A stretch of 64,000 bases of DNA from Celeribacter sp. HF31 (GCF_011806455.1 NZ_JAATOT010000003.1:310001-374000), one strand, 5' to 3'. Shown: positions 37,065 to 46,421, numbered from the stretch's first letter. A program made the numbers and translations. The notes: a model not told the origin generated them from the sequence alone.

Positions 37065-37094
37065 AAAAGGGCGGCTCGTTTGAGCCGCCCTTTT
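37065..37094. terminator. Strong bidirectional terminator
   Basis: AAAAGGGCGGCTC (37065-37077) pairs perfectly with GAGCCGCCCTTTT (37082-37094) over a GTTT loop. It ends the 61-residue gene on the plus strand and hemH on the minus strand. Confidence 0.95.
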
Positions 37095-37130
37095 CATTTG
37101 TCTTTGCGTTCGGCTTTATAGGCGGGGGGA

Positions 37131-38216
37131 TTAAACCCATCCCGCCAGGTTTTTACGGATTTGACCCAAGAGTGCTTCGATATGAAGCGGGTCATCGTTC
37201 AAGCAGGGAATGTAGAGAAACTCCTCGCCACCGGCGTGCTCAAAGCTTTCCTTGATCTCTTCGTTGATCTCCTCGAGCGTCTCGATGCAATCGGCGGAAA
37301 AGGCGGGCGCACAGACCGCGATGCTCTTGTTGCCCTTCTCGGCCTGACGCGCGACCTCTTCGACGGTGTAGGGCTGAAGCCACTCCTCGGGACCGAATTT
37401 CGACTGGAACGTCGTCATGATTTGCGTGTCATCCCAGCCCAGCCGCTCTTTCAAAAGACGTGTCGTTTTTTGACATTGGCAATGATAGGGATCACCGCCC
37501 TCTTTGAGGTAGCGCTCAGGCAGCCCGTGATAGGAGCAAATCAGGATGTCCGGTTTCTTTTCCGCACTCGCATAAGCACGTTCAACGGACTGGGCGAGCG
37601 CATGGATATAGGTCGGATCGTCAAAATAGGGCGGGACTGTCCGGCTCGCGGGTTGCCAGTTTTCCGCCATGAGCGCGCGAAAGAATTGATCGTTTGCCGT
37701 CGCGGTCGTGGCGCCCGCGTATTGCGGATAGAGCGGGAAAAACAGGATTTTCGAACAGCCCTCGGACACCAGTTTCTCGACCTTAGATTTTGTCGAGGGA
37801 TTGCCGTATCGCATACAGAAATCGACCATGACACGATCCCCGAACTCGGCTTTCAGCCCGGTTTTGATCGCGGCCACCTGTCGTTTAGTGATCGTCATCA
37901 AAGGACTTTCGTCCGCCTCAGTATTCCAGATCGACCGATAGGCCGCGCCGGATTTCGACGGGCGAAAGGTCAAAACGATGCCTTGCAGGATCGGTTGCCA
38001 TTTCCATTTCGGATAGTCGATCACGCGTTTGTCGGACAGAAATTCGTTCAGATACCGCCGCATGGACCAGTAGTCCGTATTGTCGGGCGTGCCGAGATTG
38101 GCGATCAAGACGCCGATTTTCTCGGTCGGAACTTTCGGGTGATCTTTTGGAGCATGCACCGGACAGGTGGCATCCGGTGCAGTCATGTTCAGCCGGGTGG
38201 GCTTCATTTGTCCCAT
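37131..38216 (-). CDS. hemH: Ferrochelatase
   Basis: A 361-residue enzyme that inserts ferrous iron into protoporphyrin IX, the last step of protoheme synthesis. The IANLGTPD opening (near residue 38), the metal-channel His in CSYHGLPERYLKEGGDPYHCQCQKT (near 230) and the Glu-rich VCAPAFSADCIETLEEINEEI are diagnostic. The N-terminal 30 residues are an extension over E. coli HemH, as in other roseobacters. ATG 38216 with AAGGAAA upstream was chosen; ATG 38207 is an alternative. HemJ (7261) supplies its substrate. Confidence 0.96.
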   Translation of the reverse strand: MGQMKPTRLNMTAPDATCPVHAPKDHPKVPTEKIGVLIANLGTPDNTDYWSMRRYLNEFLSDKRVIDYPKWKWQPILQGIVLTFRPSKSGAAYRSIWNTEADESPLMTITKRQVAAIKTGLKAEFGDRVMVDFCMRYGNPSTKSKVEKLVSEGCSKILFFPLYPQYAGATTATANDQFFRALMAENWQPASRTVPPYFDDPTYIHALAQSVERAYASAEKKPDILICSYHGLPERYLKEGGDPYHCQCQKTTRLLKERLGWDDTQIMTTFQSKFGPEEWLQPYTVEEVARQAEKGNKSIAVCAPAFSADCIETLEEINEEIKESFEHAGGEEFLYIPCLNDDPLHIEALLGQIRKNLAGWV

Positions 38217-38264
38217 GGGATTTCCTTTTTCTTTAGGCTTAGGATGGTGTCAGATCGGGTCAAG

Positions 38265-39089
38265 TCAACTGTCGGGCAGTTTGAATTCTTCGGTTTGGAG
38301 CGCGGACGCCAGACTCATCTTTGCTGAGCCAGGCATGAGAGGTTTCGGCTGGCTGGCATCGGGCGCCCATCCGGTCAGAAACACCAGATCAAAGGTCGCG
38401 ACCAGACGGCCCTCTTCGGCAAAGTGATCTTTGTAAAGCTGTTCGGCATGATTGAACATGGCCTTGCCGCCAGTGGATTTCTTGCGCGCAGTGAGGGCAT
38501 TGCCTTCTCCCATGGCACGCAGATCGGCGGCCATACGGGCCAGTGATGCATAGCTCACCTTCCGCACGCTTTTGTCTGCCACGGGCAGGGCAAATGAGGC
38601 GCGCTGCAACAGAGCGCCCAGATCGCGCAGTTCGCCCATCGGCAAGACCCGCGGCGAGAGCCCGCCCGCGATCATGCTTTCTGCCTGCCCAAGACAGGCG
38701 CGCAACTCGTTCAGGGTCTGATCTCCGAGGAAAGCGGCAATCATCAATCCATCGGGTTTCAAGGCGCGGTTGCATTGGATGAGCTGTCCGACCGGATCAT
38801 TGGCCCAATGCAGGCTCATGGCGTGGATCACCAGATCATGCGTCCGTTCTTCCAGCGCCAGCACGTCGTCATCGGGCACGATTGTCGCGTCGGGGAACCA
38901 CTTGGCCCAAATTTCGGGAAAACCGGTGACGATGGCAGGCGACGTAAACGATTTGTTAACCATGTCGAGCCGATCTTCGATCTCGAAACGAGCCTCGTCG
39001 TGTAGAAAAAAATCTCCACCCCTCCGCAAGGCGCGGCGGCGATTTCGGGCCAACTGGTCCCGATCGACCAAAGGGGCAGGCTGCGACAT
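38265..39089 (-). CDS. BioC-like SAM-dependent methyltransferase
   Basis: A 274-residue protein of the class I methyltransferase fold, of the group that includes BioC and the mitochondrial NDUFAF5-type proteins. Near residue 5 it starts PLVDRDQLARNRRRALRRGGDFFLHDEA, a hallmark of this roseobacter group, and VPDDDVLALEERTHDLVIHAMSLHWANDPVGQLIQCNRALKPDGLMIAAFLGDQTL covers motif post I. A GxGxG loop is not obvious, so SAM binding may be weak. The true start is ATG 39089; the same reading frame stays open further upstream, antisense to comF, by chance. It is divergent from comF and follows hemH's start by 48 bases. Confidence 0.82.
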   Translation of the reverse strand: MSQPAPLVDRDQLARNRRRALRRGGDFFLHDEARFEIEDRLDMVNKSFTSPAIVTGFPEIWAKWFPDATIVPDDDVLALEERTHDLVIHAMSLHWANDPVGQLIQCNRALKPDGLMIAAFLGDQTLNELRACLGQAESMIAGGLSPRVLPMGELRDLGALLQRASFALPVADKSVRKVSYASLARMAADLRAMGEGNALTARKKSTGGKAMFNHAEQLYKDHFAEEGRLVATFDLVFLTGWAPDASQPKPLMPGSAKMSLASALQTEEFKLPDS

Positions 39090-39146
39090 GGGATGTCCTG
39101 ACAATGTCTTTGCGTTCAAAGCGCAATGTAGAAAGGTGAGCGGGAA

Positions 39147-39860
39147 ATGCAAAGGCTGGCAAAGCTGATCTACCCGGCTCAATGTCTCACCTGCGACGAA
39201 ATGATCGAGGTGACGCGGGGTTTGTGCCCGACATGTTGGTCGAATACGCCGTTTATCGTCGATCATCCCTGCGAGGCTTGCGGTCGTCCTTTGATCGGCG
39301 ATGCGCAGGAGGGTGATCTGTGTGACGATTGCCGCGCGCAGCCTAGGGCCTGGGATCGGGGTCGGGCCGCGATGCTTTATGCGGGCAACGGGCGCTCCAT
39401 CGTGCTCAGGTTCAAACATGGCGACCGCACAGATCTGGCCCATTCCGCGGGTCAATGGCTCGCCAATGCGGCGGAGCCCCTGATTACGCCTGACACAGTT
39501 GTGGCGCCGGTGCCCTTGCATTGGGTTCGCATCCTGAGGCGGCGGTACAATCAGGCGGCTTTGCTCGCCGCGCGCGTCGCGAAACTGCATGATCGACCCT
39601 ATATCCCGGACCTTTTGAAACGCTCCAGCGCGACGCGCACTCTGGATGGCATGACCGCAGAACAAAGGCGCGACACGGTTGCGGGCGCTATTCAGATCAC
39701 CGCAAAACGTGCCGACAAGATCAAGGGCAAACGGGTTTTGCTCATTGATGATGTGATGACAACTGGGGCGACATTGACCCAATGCGCAGAGGCTTGTCTT
39801 GCCGCAGGTGCGAAAGGTGTGGACGTCGCGGTTCTGGCACGCGTGGACAGGGAGGCCTAA
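39147..39860 (+). CDS. ComF family phosphoribosyltransferase-like protein
   Basis: A 237-residue protein of the ComF/GntX family. The N-terminal part binds zinc through two CxxC pairs (CLTCDEM, CPTC and CEACGRP, CDDC). The C-terminal half has a phosphoribosyltransferase fold with the PRPP loop VLLIDDVMTTGAT near residues 205-217. ComF acts in DNA uptake in competent bacteria, but here no other competence gene is seen, and the physiological role of such proteins in this group is unclear. ATG 39147 follows AGCGGGA. grxC follows after 35 bases. Confidence 0.9.
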   Translation: MQRLAKLIYPAQCLTCDEMIEVTRGLCPTCWSNTPFIVDHPCEACGRPLIGDAQEGDLCDDCRAQPRAWDRGRAAMLYAGNGRSIVLRFKHGDRTDLAHSAGQWLANAAEPLITPDTVVAPVPLHWVRILRRRYNQAALLAARVAKLHDRPYIPDLLKRSSATRTLDGMTAEQRRDTVAGAIQITAKRADKIKGKRVLLIDDVMTTGATLTQCAEACLAAGAKGVDVAVLARVDREA

Positions 39861-39895
39861 ATCCTTATAGTCGCGGCGAACAAAAGGATTTTCCC

Positions 39896-40153
39896 ATGCA
39901 ACCTGTCACGCTCTACACGACCCCCATCTGCCCCTATTGCATCGCAGCAAAGCGTCTGCTCGATTCGAAAGGTGTCACCTACACCGACATCGACGTCATG
40001 CGCGATCCGACAAAGCGCCAGGAGATGATGCAAAAATCCAACGGTGGCCATACCGTGCCACAGATTTTCATTGGCGACACCCATGTCGGCGGCTGCGATG
40101 AGCTGCATGCTTTGGAGCGCGCGGGGAAACTCGATCCTCTTTTGGCGGATTGA
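39896..40153 (+). CDS. grxC: Glutaredoxin 3
   Basis: An 85-residue dithiol glutaredoxin. The redox motif CPYC is at residues 12-15, followed by GHTVPQIFIGDTHVGGCDEL, which gives the cis-Pro and glutathione-binding strand. It reduces protein disulfides with glutathione. The start is ATG 39896; an in-frame extension back into comF is not used. The nitrilase gene follows three bases after its stop, so it belongs to the comF-grxC-nitrilase-MarR-GNAT run. Confidence 0.95.
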   Translation: MQPVTLYTTPICPYCIAAKRLLDSKGVTYTDIDVMRDPTKRQEMMQKSNGGHTVPQIFIGDTHVGGCDELHALERAGKLDPLLAD

Positions 40154-40156
40154 GGC

Positions 40157-40996
40157 ATGATCAAAGTCGGCCTCGTCACCCTCAATTCAAGCGATGATCC
40201 TCTCGCGAACCTGCCCGTCACATTGAACTATGTGAATGCGGCAGCGGAGGCGGGCGCCGAGATCGTGATGACGCCGGAGGTCACCAATTGCGTGTCCTCG
40301 TCGCGGGCGCATCAGATGGAGGTTCTCTGTCATGAGGCCGACGACCCGACGCTGAAAGCGCTGCGTGATGTGGCGCGTTTGCGCAGGATTTGGGTCTTGA
40401 TCGGCTCGCTGGGGCTCAAAACCGATGACCCGGACGGGCGTTTTGCGAACCGCTCTTTCCTGATCGACCCGGAGGGAGAGATCAAAGCCAGCTATGACAA
40501 GATTCACATGTTCGATGTGGATGTCAGCGAGACGGAACGCTATCGCGAATCCGATGGCTATCGCCCCGGCGAAAAGGCCGTTGTCGCCACGACGCCTATG
40601 GGCAAGATCGGCATGACGATCTGCTACGATCTGCGTTTTCCGCATCTGCATCGGACACTCGCCAAAGCCGGTGCCGAGATCATAACCCAGCCCGCCGCCT
40701 TTACCGCCGTCACCGGCGAGGCGCATTGGCATAGCCTGTTGCGGGCGCGGGCGATTGAGACGGGGTGCTTTGTCCTGGCGCCGGCGCAGACCGGGCATCA
40801 CAAGGAAAAGCGCGATGTGAATCGCCGGACTTATGGCCATTCGCTGGCTGTGTCGCCTTGGGGCGAAGTGATCTTTGATGGCGGAGTCGAGCCGGGTTGG
40901 GGTCTTGTCGAGATTGATTTGGACGAGGTTACCAAGGCCCGCAAGCGGATTCCTGCGCTCACGCATGATCGCGACTTCGAGGTCTCACATGACTGA
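40157..40996 (+). CDS. Carbon-nitrogen hydrolase (Nit1-like)
   Basis: A 279-residue nitrilase-superfamily amidase. The triad E41 (TPEVTN), K115 (YDKIHMFDV) and C156 (TICYDLRFP) is present. The KIHMFDVDV stretch matches the Nit1/NIT-type subgroup, whose members remove damaged deaminated glutathione, although other amidase activities remain possible. Its location right after a glutaredoxin supports a role in glutathione repair. The end overlaps the MarR start by eight bases. Confidence 0.9.
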   Translation: MIKVGLVTLNSSDDPLANLPVTLNYVNAAAEAGAEIVMTPEVTNCVSSSRAHQMEVLCHEADDPTLKALRDVARLRRIWVLIGSLGLKTDDPDGRFANRSFLIDPEGEIKASYDKIHMFDVDVSETERYRESDGYRPGEKAVVATTPMGKIGMTICYDLRFPHLHRTLAKAGAEIITQPAAFTAVTGEAHWHSLLRARAIETGCFVLAPAQTGHHKEKRDVNRRTYGHSLAVSPWGEVIFDGGVEPGWGLVEIDLDEVTKARKRIPALTHDRDFEVSHD

Positions 40997-41441
40997 GACT
41001 CCAAACCACGATGCCCTCTCTGTGGCGCTGTTTTCCGAAATTTTCATGGCCGATCAGTTGGCGCGAAACCGGCTGACCAAGGCTTTGCCAAAGGGCATGG
41101 AGATCAGCCATTTTTCCGTGCTCAACCATCTGGCCCGCGCCAATGACGAACGCTCCCCGGCGCAGCTGGCGCGCGCCTTTCATGTCACGCGGGGCGCGAT
41201 GACCAACACGCTCAACAAATTGGAATGGGCGGGCCATGTGCACATTCGCCCCGACTGGGACGATGCGCGACGCAAATTCGTGTCCATCTCGCCATCGGGC
41301 CGTGCGGCAAGAGACGCAGCCTTGGCGGCGATCGCCCCGATCCTGTCGGAGGTTGTCGAAGCGATTGGTGTCGATAAAGTGAAAGCAGCTTTGCCCGTGC
41401 TGCGGGAAATGCGTATTCGGTTGGAAGATGACGGATCTTAA
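40989..41441 (+). CDS. MarR family transcriptional regulator
   Basis: A 150-residue winged-helix regulator. The recognition region SPAQLARAFHVTRGAMTNTLNKLEWAGHVHIRPDWDDARRKFVSISPSG (about residues 58-106) is a typical MarR wing and helix set. Its ligand and targets are unknown; it lies in an operon with the Nit1-like hydrolase (8-base overlap) and an acetyltransferase (14-base overlap). The start is ATG 40989, because earlier in-frame codons lie within the nitrilase gene. Confidence 0.9.
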   Translation: MTETPNHDALSVALFSEIFMADQLARNRLTKALPKGMEISHFSVLNHLARANDERSPAQLARAFHVTRGAMTNTLNKLEWAGHVHIRPDWDDARRKFVSISPSGRAARDAALAAIAPILSEVVEAIGVDKVKAALPVLREMRIRLEDDGS

Positions 41442-42225
41442 GACGCTTGAGCTGTCTACGGATTTGATCGTGATGGGCGATCAATCTGAGTGGACGGAAT
41501 ATACGGACCGGTTCGTGCAGCGGACCCCGACGCAGCCGGATTTCTGGTTCGGCAACCGGACGATTTTCAAAACTCTCCCAGAACATGCGACCGATGTCGA
41601 AGACCAAATTTCCATGGCTCAGGCGGACAACCCGGGTGCAGGATTTACTGTGATGTTTTGGGATGTTGCGGAAGCAGACCTTACACCCTTTGCGAATTTG
41701 TTTGAGGCGTCTGGCTATGAAATCGAAACGGGTATCACGCTCGCAGGGGATGCGGCGCGTCGTCCGGGTTTACCAGCAGGAGTAGTCTTTCGCCAAATCG
41801 TGTCTGATGCGGATTGGGGTGCGGTGATAGACTTGCAGCTCGCCGGAATGATTGGCGATGGTTTCGATCCAAACACAGCAGAAAGCTACATCCAAAAGAG
41901 CTTTGCACGAAGACGTCAGGTCAGCGCGGCGGGGCGTGGTGGATGGTTCGGGCTGTTCGAGGGTGATCTGCTTGTGGCCGATATGGGGTTGGTCTGGTCG
42001 CCAGATCTGGTGCGCTATCAATCGGTAGAAACCCGCGAGAGCCATCGCCGCCGGGGATTTTGCGCGGTCCTTCTCGGCGAAGTCAGTGCTTTTGCCTCAA
42101 AACGGTTTCCGGACGCACGTCAGGTCATTGTGGCGGAAGCGGGCACATCCGCCGCGCGCCTCTATGAGCGCGCGGGATTTGTGCCGGTTGAGCGAGTGGT
42201 CTCTGCCTCCCGGACGCCGAAATAG
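41428..42225 (+). CDS. GNAT family acetyltransferase
   Basis: A 265-residue protein with a C-terminal GNAT domain (about residues 120-262). The acetyl-CoA binding block VETRESHRRRGFCAVLLGEVSAFA (near 208-231) includes the R/Q-x-x-G/A loop, and ARLYERAGFVPVERV closes the fold. The N-terminal half looks like a second, degenerate GNAT-like fold. The acceptor substrate is unknown. Its start lies within the last codons of the MarR gene, and it converges on ubiG with three bases between the ends. Confidence 0.88.
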   Translation: MTDLKTLELSTDLIVMGDQSEWTEYTDRFVQRTPTQPDFWFGNRTIFKTLPEHATDVEDQISMAQADNPGAGFTVMFWDVAEADLTPFANLFEASGYEIETGITLAGDAARRPGLPAGVVFRQIVSDADWGAVIDLQLAGMIGDGFDPNTAESYIQKSFARRRQVSAAGRGGWFGLFEGDLLVADMGLVWSPDLVRYQSVETRESHRRRGFCAVLLGEVSAFASKRFPDARQVIVAEAGTSAARLYERAGFVPVERVVSASRTPK

Positions 42226-42228
42226 ACC

Positions 42229-42966
42229 CTATTCCGGCTTGATCGAGGCTGTCACGTAGTTCACGGAGAGATCACGCGCAGAGGTCGACCAGCTCCACAG
42301 GATCGGGTTGAAGACAAATCCCTTGCGATCCACCGGGTTGAGGCCCGCCTTCGAGATCAGATCGAACAATTCATCTGGCGTAATGAATTTCTTCCACTCA
42401 TGCGTCCCGCGCGGCAGCCAGCGCATCACCACTTCGGCGCCGAAAATCGCCATGGCGTAGCTTTTCGGATTGCGGTTCAACGTCGAACAGATCATCAGCC
42501 CGCCGGGTTTCAAAAGCTGCTGACAAGCGGTCAGATAGGCCAGCGGGTCTGCGACATGTTCGACCACTTCCATGTTGAGCACGACGTCGAATTGCTCGCC
42601 CGACTCCGCCAGCGCTTCTGCGGTGGTGTTGCGATAGTCGATTTCAAGGCCGGATTGCTCGGCATGGACCTGGGCCACAGGGATGTTGCGTTCTGCGGCA
42701 TCTGCACCCACCACGGTGGCGCCAAGGCGCGCCATCGGTTCGGACAAAAGTCCGCCACCACAGCCGATGTCCAAAAGGCGCAGCCCCTCAAAGGGTTTGT
42801 CGGAGGCCAGATCACGCCCGAATTCGGCGGCAATCTGTGTCACGATGTAATCGAGCCGCACCGGGTTCATCATGTGCAACGGCTTGAATTTCCCGGTCGG
42901 ATCCCACCATTCGGCAGCCATCGCTTCGAATTTCGCGACCTCATGGGGGTCAATGGTGGTTTGCAT
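42229..42966 (-). CDS. ubiG: Ubiquinone biosynthesis O-methyltransferase UbiG
   Basis: A 245-residue SAM-dependent enzyme that carries out both O-methylations in ubiquinone synthesis. The SAM loop [16 protein letters not shown] is near residues 62-77, [15 protein letters not shown] near 130, and [37 protein letters not shown] near 165-200 is the UbiG signature. I chose ATG 42966, since GAAGGAGG lies five bases upstream; an in-frame TTG 21 bases earlier is less likely. It is divergent from pip. Confidence 0.95.
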   Translation of the reverse strand: MQTTIDPHEVAKFEAMAAEWWDPTGKFKPLHMMNPVRLDYIVTQIAAEFGRDLASDKPFEGLRLLDIGCGGGLLSEPMARLGATVVGADAAERNIPVAQVHAEQSGLEIDYRNTTAEALAESGEQFDVVLNMEVVEHVADPLAYLTACQQLLKPGGLMICSTLNRNPKSYAMAIFGAEVVMRWLPRGTHEWKKFITPDELFDLISKAGLNPVDRKGFVFNPILWSWSTSARDLSVNYVTASIKPE

Positions 42967-42999
42967 GATCGCCTCCTTCATGTTCAAATCCGTCCGCCG

Positions 43000-43016
43000 G
43001 GACTATGACTTAGTCC
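43000..43016. repeat. Inverted repeat between ubiG and pip
   Basis: GGACTA (43000-43005) and TAGTCC (43011-43016) are perfect arms with a five-base spacer in the short gap between divergent genes; TATATA follows at 43021. It could be an operator. Confidence 0.4.
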
Positions 43017-43034
43017 GCTCTATATAGGATTTCC

Positions 43035-44024
43035 ATGGACAAGGTCTCAGGCCAAAAGAGCGCATATTCGTATCTCTACCCTCAAATCGCGGTCTATGAC
43101 CACCGCATGTTGGAGGTCGGGGACGGACATCAATTATATGTCGAACAAAGCGGCAATCCAGCAGGGATCCCGGTGGTGGTCTTGCATGGCGGTCCGGGCG
43201 GCGGGTGCAGCCCCTATATGCGGCGCTATTTCGACCCGTCCAAATATCGCATCATCCTGTTCGATCAGCGCGGCTGTGGCAAATCCCGGCCCTTTGCTTC
43301 GGTTGAGGCCAATACGACCCAGCATCTCATCGCGGATATCGAAAAAATAAGGCTCGAACTCGGCGTGGAACGCTGGATTGTCTTTGGCGGAAGCTGGGGG
43401 GCGACCTTGGGGTTGGCCTACACACAGGCCCATCCAGAACGTGTGCTTCATCTCGTGTTGCGCGGCGTGTTCACGGCGCGTCAAAGCGAGCTGGACTGGT
43501 TCTACGCGGGTGGCGCAGGGCAGTTTTGGCCGGATCTCTGGGCCGAATTCCGCGACGCTATTCCGGAAGAAGAGCGCGGAGATTTGATCGCGGCCTATCA
43601 TCGGCGCTTGTTCAGTGGCGATCACAAGGAGGAGATCGTCTACGGGCGTATCTGGTCGCGCTGGGAAAACGCTTTGGCGTCGATTTCCACGGACGGTGTC
43701 GTGGGCGAGCCGGGGCCGGAATACGCCCGCACCTTTGCCAGGATCGAGAATCACTACTTTATCAATGGGGCGTTCTTCGATCACGACAGCCAGCTTATGA
43801 CCAATATCGACCACATGGCCAACGTGCCGGGCACCATCGTGCAGGGCCGCTTCGATATGATCTGTCCGCCTGCGACGGCCTATGAGCTGAACCGCGTTTG
43901 GCCGAAATCAAAGCTGATCATGGTGGGGCGCGCTGGGCATGCTTTGTCTGAGCCGGGGATCACCCAGGCTTTGGTCATGACGATGGACCGGCTCGGCGAC
44001 CTTCTTGGCGATCTCATGGGCTGA
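43035..44024 (+). CDS. pip: Prolyl aminopeptidase (proline iminopeptidase)
   Basis: A 329-residue alpha/beta hydrolase that removes N-terminal proline from peptides. The HGGPGGGCSP oxyanion loop is at residues 51-60, the catalytic Ser is S120 in FGGSWGATL, and DMICPPATAYELNRVWPKSKL and AGHALSEPGI give the later Asp and His region. Length is normal for the serine S33 family. It is divergent from ubiG and lies 175 bases ahead of rimP. Confidence 0.95.
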   Translation: MDKVSGQKSAYSYLYPQIAVYDHRMLEVGDGHQLYVEQSGNPAGIPVVVLHGGPGGGCSPYMRRYFDPSKYRIILFDQRGCGKSRPFASVEANTTQHLIADIEKIRLELGVERWIVFGGSWGATLGLAYTQAHPERVLHLVLRGVFTARQSELDWFYAGGAGQFWPDLWAEFRDAIPEEERGDLIAAYHRRLFSGDHKEEIVYGRIWSRWENALASISTDGVVGEPGPEYARTFARIENHYFINGAFFDHDSQLMTNIDHMANVPGTIVQGRFDMICPPATAYELNRVWPKSKLIMVGRAGHALSEPGITQALVMTMDRLGDLLGDLMG

Positions 44025-44037
44025 CACGCTATAGGGC

Positions 44038-44066
44038 TTGCAGTTTCGCCTTGTCGCGCGTATATG
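44038..44066 (+). promoter_or_regulatory. Sigma-70-type promoter before rimP
   Basis: TTGCAG (44038-44043), exactly 17 bases, TATATG (44061-44066). Expected start near 44073. Confidence 0.7.
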
Positions 44067-44072
44067 CCTTGC

Positions 44073-44143
44073 CAACAGCGGCGCTGTCGGGAGTTCCCGA
44101 AGCTCCACCGAGAAAGATCGACGGGCCGCGCGCCCGTTTTTTT
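44073..44143 (+). ncRNA. Candidate leader RNA ahead of rimP-nusA
   Basis: Between a good promoter and a terminator lies about 70 bases able to fold: CAGCGGCGCTG near the 5' end, then CGGGA/TCCCG that competes with GGAG pairing to CTCC, then the terminator stem. Two mutually exclusive pairings before an intrinsic terminator fit an attenuator. It could also be just the end of the pip transcript. No family is assigned. Confidence 0.5.
44121..44143 (+). terminator. Intrinsic terminator or attenuator upstream of rimP
   Basis: ACGGGC (44121-44126) pairs with GCCCGT (44132-44137) over CGCGC and is followed by a run of seven T (44137-44143). It lies 57 bases before the rimP start. Confidence 0.85.
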
Positions 44144-44199
44144 GTGCCCTCATCCAAGGGCCAAGTCCCGAAGTGAACCGTATCGAAAGAGGCCTCTCA

Positions 44200-44787
44200 A
44201 TGTCGGACCTGATTGCAAAAACCGCGATCGACCGCCGGATGGCGGAAATCGTGGGCCCCGTCATCGAAGGCATGGGGTTTGAACTTGTGCGCGTGCGTCT
44301 GATGTCTTCGACCAAATCGAAGACCCTTCAGATCATGGCTGAACGCCCGACGGGCGGCATCGAAGTGGACGAATGTGCGGAGATTTCCACCGCCGTTTCT
44401 GCTATTCTCGACGTCGAAGACCCGATCGAAGATGAATATACGCTCGAAGTGTCGAGCCCCGGCATCGACCGTCCTCTGACGCGTTTGAAGGACTTCGACA
44501 CGTTTGAGGGCCATGAGGTCAAGATCGAGACCACCGAGATGATCGACGGTCGCCGCCGCTTCAAAGGCCAGTTGGCCGGCGTCGAGGGCGACGATGTTCT
44601 GATCACCATCGAAGAAGGTGGCGAGGACGTGACCATCGGGCTGAACTTTGACTGGCTGTCGGACGCCAAACTTGTGCTGACCGATGAGCTGATCCGCGAA
44701 ATGCTGCGCCAACGGAAATCCGATGGGGCAATTGACGAGAACCAATTTGACGAAATCCAGACCGACGACGGGTCTTCAGAGGATTGA
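44200..44787 (+). CDS. rimP: Ribosome maturation factor RimP
   Basis: A 195-residue factor for 30S subunit maturation. The N-terminal domain ([21 protein letters not shown]) and [38 protein letters not shown], split over residues 60-95, are diagnostic, and the C-terminal part is SH3-like. ATG 44200 with AAAGAGG upstream was chosen; a longer in-frame reading crosses the leader and terminator. It leads the rimP-nusA-ylxR-infB operon. The acidic tail after residue 180 is longer than in E. coli. Confidence 0.96.
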   Translation: MSDLIAKTAIDRRMAEIVGPVIEGMGFELVRVRLMSSTKSKTLQIMAERPTGGIEVDECAEISTAVSAILDVEDPIEDEYTLEVSSPGIDRPLTRLKDFDTFEGHEVKIETTEMIDGRRRFKGQLAGVEGDDVLITIEEGGEDVTIGLNFDWLSDAKLVLTDELIREMLRQRKSDGAIDENQFDEIQTDDGSSED

Positions 44788-44801
44788 GAGAGGACTGAGT
44801 A

Positions 44802-46421
44802 ATGGCAATCACCTCTGCAAACCAGCTTGAGCTGTTGCAAACCGCCGAGGCCGTGGCCCGCGAGAAAATGATCGACCCGAATCTCGTGGTCGAAGCGATG
44901 GAAGAATCCCTCGCCCGTGCCGCGAAGTCGCGTTACGGCGCCGAGATGGACATCCGCGTCTCCATCGACCGCAAGACGGGCCGCGCCACCTTTACCCGTG
45001 TGCGGACCGTGGTCGAGGACGAAGAGCTTGAGAACTACCAAGCCGAGCTGACCGTGGAACAGGCCAAGCAATATATGGCCGACCCGCAGATCGGTGACGA
45101 GATCAAGGACGAGGTCCCGCCGGTGGAGCTTGGCCGGATCGCCGCGCAATCCGCGAAACAGGTCATCCTGCAAAAAGTGCGCGAAGCCGAGCGTGATCGC
45201 CAGTTCGACGAGTTCAAGGACCGCGTCGGCACGATCATCAACGGTGTCGTGAAGCGCGAAGAATACGGCAATGTGATCGTCGACATCGGTCGTGGCGAAG
45301 GCATCCTGCGCCGCAACGAAAAGATCGGTCGCGAGGCCTATCGCCCGAACGACCGCATCCGTTGCTTCATCAAAGACGTGCGCCGCGAAGCGCGCGGTCC
45401 GCAGGTCTTCTTGTCCCGCACCGCGCCGGAATTCATGGCCGAACTGTTCAAGATGGAAGTGCCGGAGATTTACGACGGTATCATCGAGATCAAAGCCGTG
45501 GCCCGCGATCCGGGCTCGCGCGCGAAGATCGCCGTGATTTCCTATGACGGCTCCATCGACCCCGTCGGCGCCTGTGTCGGTATGCGCGGCTCGCGTGTTC
45601 AGGCCGTGGTGAACGAGCTTCAGGGCGAGAAAATCGACATCATTCCGTGGAATGACGATCAGCCGACCTTCCTCGTGAACGCTCTGCAACCGGCGGAAGT
45701 CACCAAGGTGGTGCTCGACGAGGATGCAGGCAAAATCGAGGTCGTGGTGCCGGATGAGCAACTGTCGCTCGCCATCGGCCGTCGCGGTCAGAACGTGCGT
45801 CTGGCGTCTCAGCTGACCGGTCTCGACATCGACATCCTGACCGAAGCCGAAGAATCCGAGCGTCGCCAGAAAGAATTCGCGGCCCGCACGCAGCTCTTCA
45901 TGGATGCGCTCGATCTGGACGAATTCTTCGCCCAGCTTCTGGTCTCCGAAGGCTTCACCAACCTCGAAGAGGTGGCTTACGTCGAGGTCGACGAGCTTCT
46001 GGTCATCGACGGCGTGGACGAAGACACCGCCAACGAGCTGCAAGCCCGTGCCCGCGACGTGCTCGAAGAGGCCAATCGCAAGGCGATGGAACACGCCCGC
46101 GAGCTGGGTGTCGAGGACAGCCTTGTTGACTTTGAGGGTCTGACACCCCAGATGATTGAGGCACTGGCCGAGGACGGCGTGAAATCGCTCGAAGATTTCG
46201 CGACCTGCGCGGACTGGGAGCTGGCCGGTGGCTGGACCACGGTGAATGGCGAACGCATCAAGGACGACGGTGTCCTCGAAAAATTCGACGTTTCCCTCGA
46301 AGAGGCTCAGAACATGGTGATGACGGCGCGTATCCAGCTTGGCTGGGTCGACCCGTCCGACCTTGAAACCGAAGAAGACGCTGCGGACGTGGACGCGGCG
46401 GAAGAAGGAAGCGAGGCCTGA
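44802..46421 (+). CDS. nusA: Transcription termination/antitermination factor NusA
   Basis: A 539-residue RNA polymerase factor that controls pausing, termination and antitermination. Visible parts are the N-terminal polymerase-binding domain ([31 protein letters not shown] over residues 5-35), S1 (about 135-200; [29 protein letters not shown]), two KH domains ([47 protein letters not shown]) and two C-terminal helical repeats typical of longer NusA proteins. An acidic tail of Glu and Asp ends it. ylxR follows after 28 bases. Confidence 0.97.
   Translation: MAITSANQLELLQTAEAVAREKMIDPNLVVEAMEESLARAAKSRYGAEMDIRVSIDRKTGRATFTRVRTVVEDEELENYQAELTVEQAKQYMADPQIGDEIKDEVPPVELGRIAAQSAKQVILQKVREAERDRQFDEFKDRVGTIINGVVKREEYGNVIVDIGRGEGILRRNEKIGREAYRPNDRIRCFIKDVRREARGPQVFLSRTAPEFMAELFKMEVPEIYDGIIEIKAVARDPGSRAKIAVISYDGSIDPVGACVGMRGSRVQAVVNELQGEKIDIIPWNDDQPTFLVNALQPAEVTKVVLDEDAGKIEVVVPDEQLSLAIGRRGQNVRLASQLTGLDIDILTEAEESERRQKEFAARTQLFMDALDLDEFFAQLLVSEGFTNLEEVAYVEVDELLVIDGVDEDTANELQARARDVLEEANRKAMEHARELGVEDSLVDFEGLTPQMIEALAEDGVKSLEDFATCADWELAGGWTTVNGERIKDDGVLEKFDVSLEEAQNMVMTARIQLGWVDPSDLETEEDAADVDAAEEGSEA

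Noticed and set aside
39090-39782. Upstream extension of the BioC-like methyltransferase frame to about 505 residues
   Set aside because: The extra part is antisense to comF and lacks methyltransferase features; the family start is at 39089.
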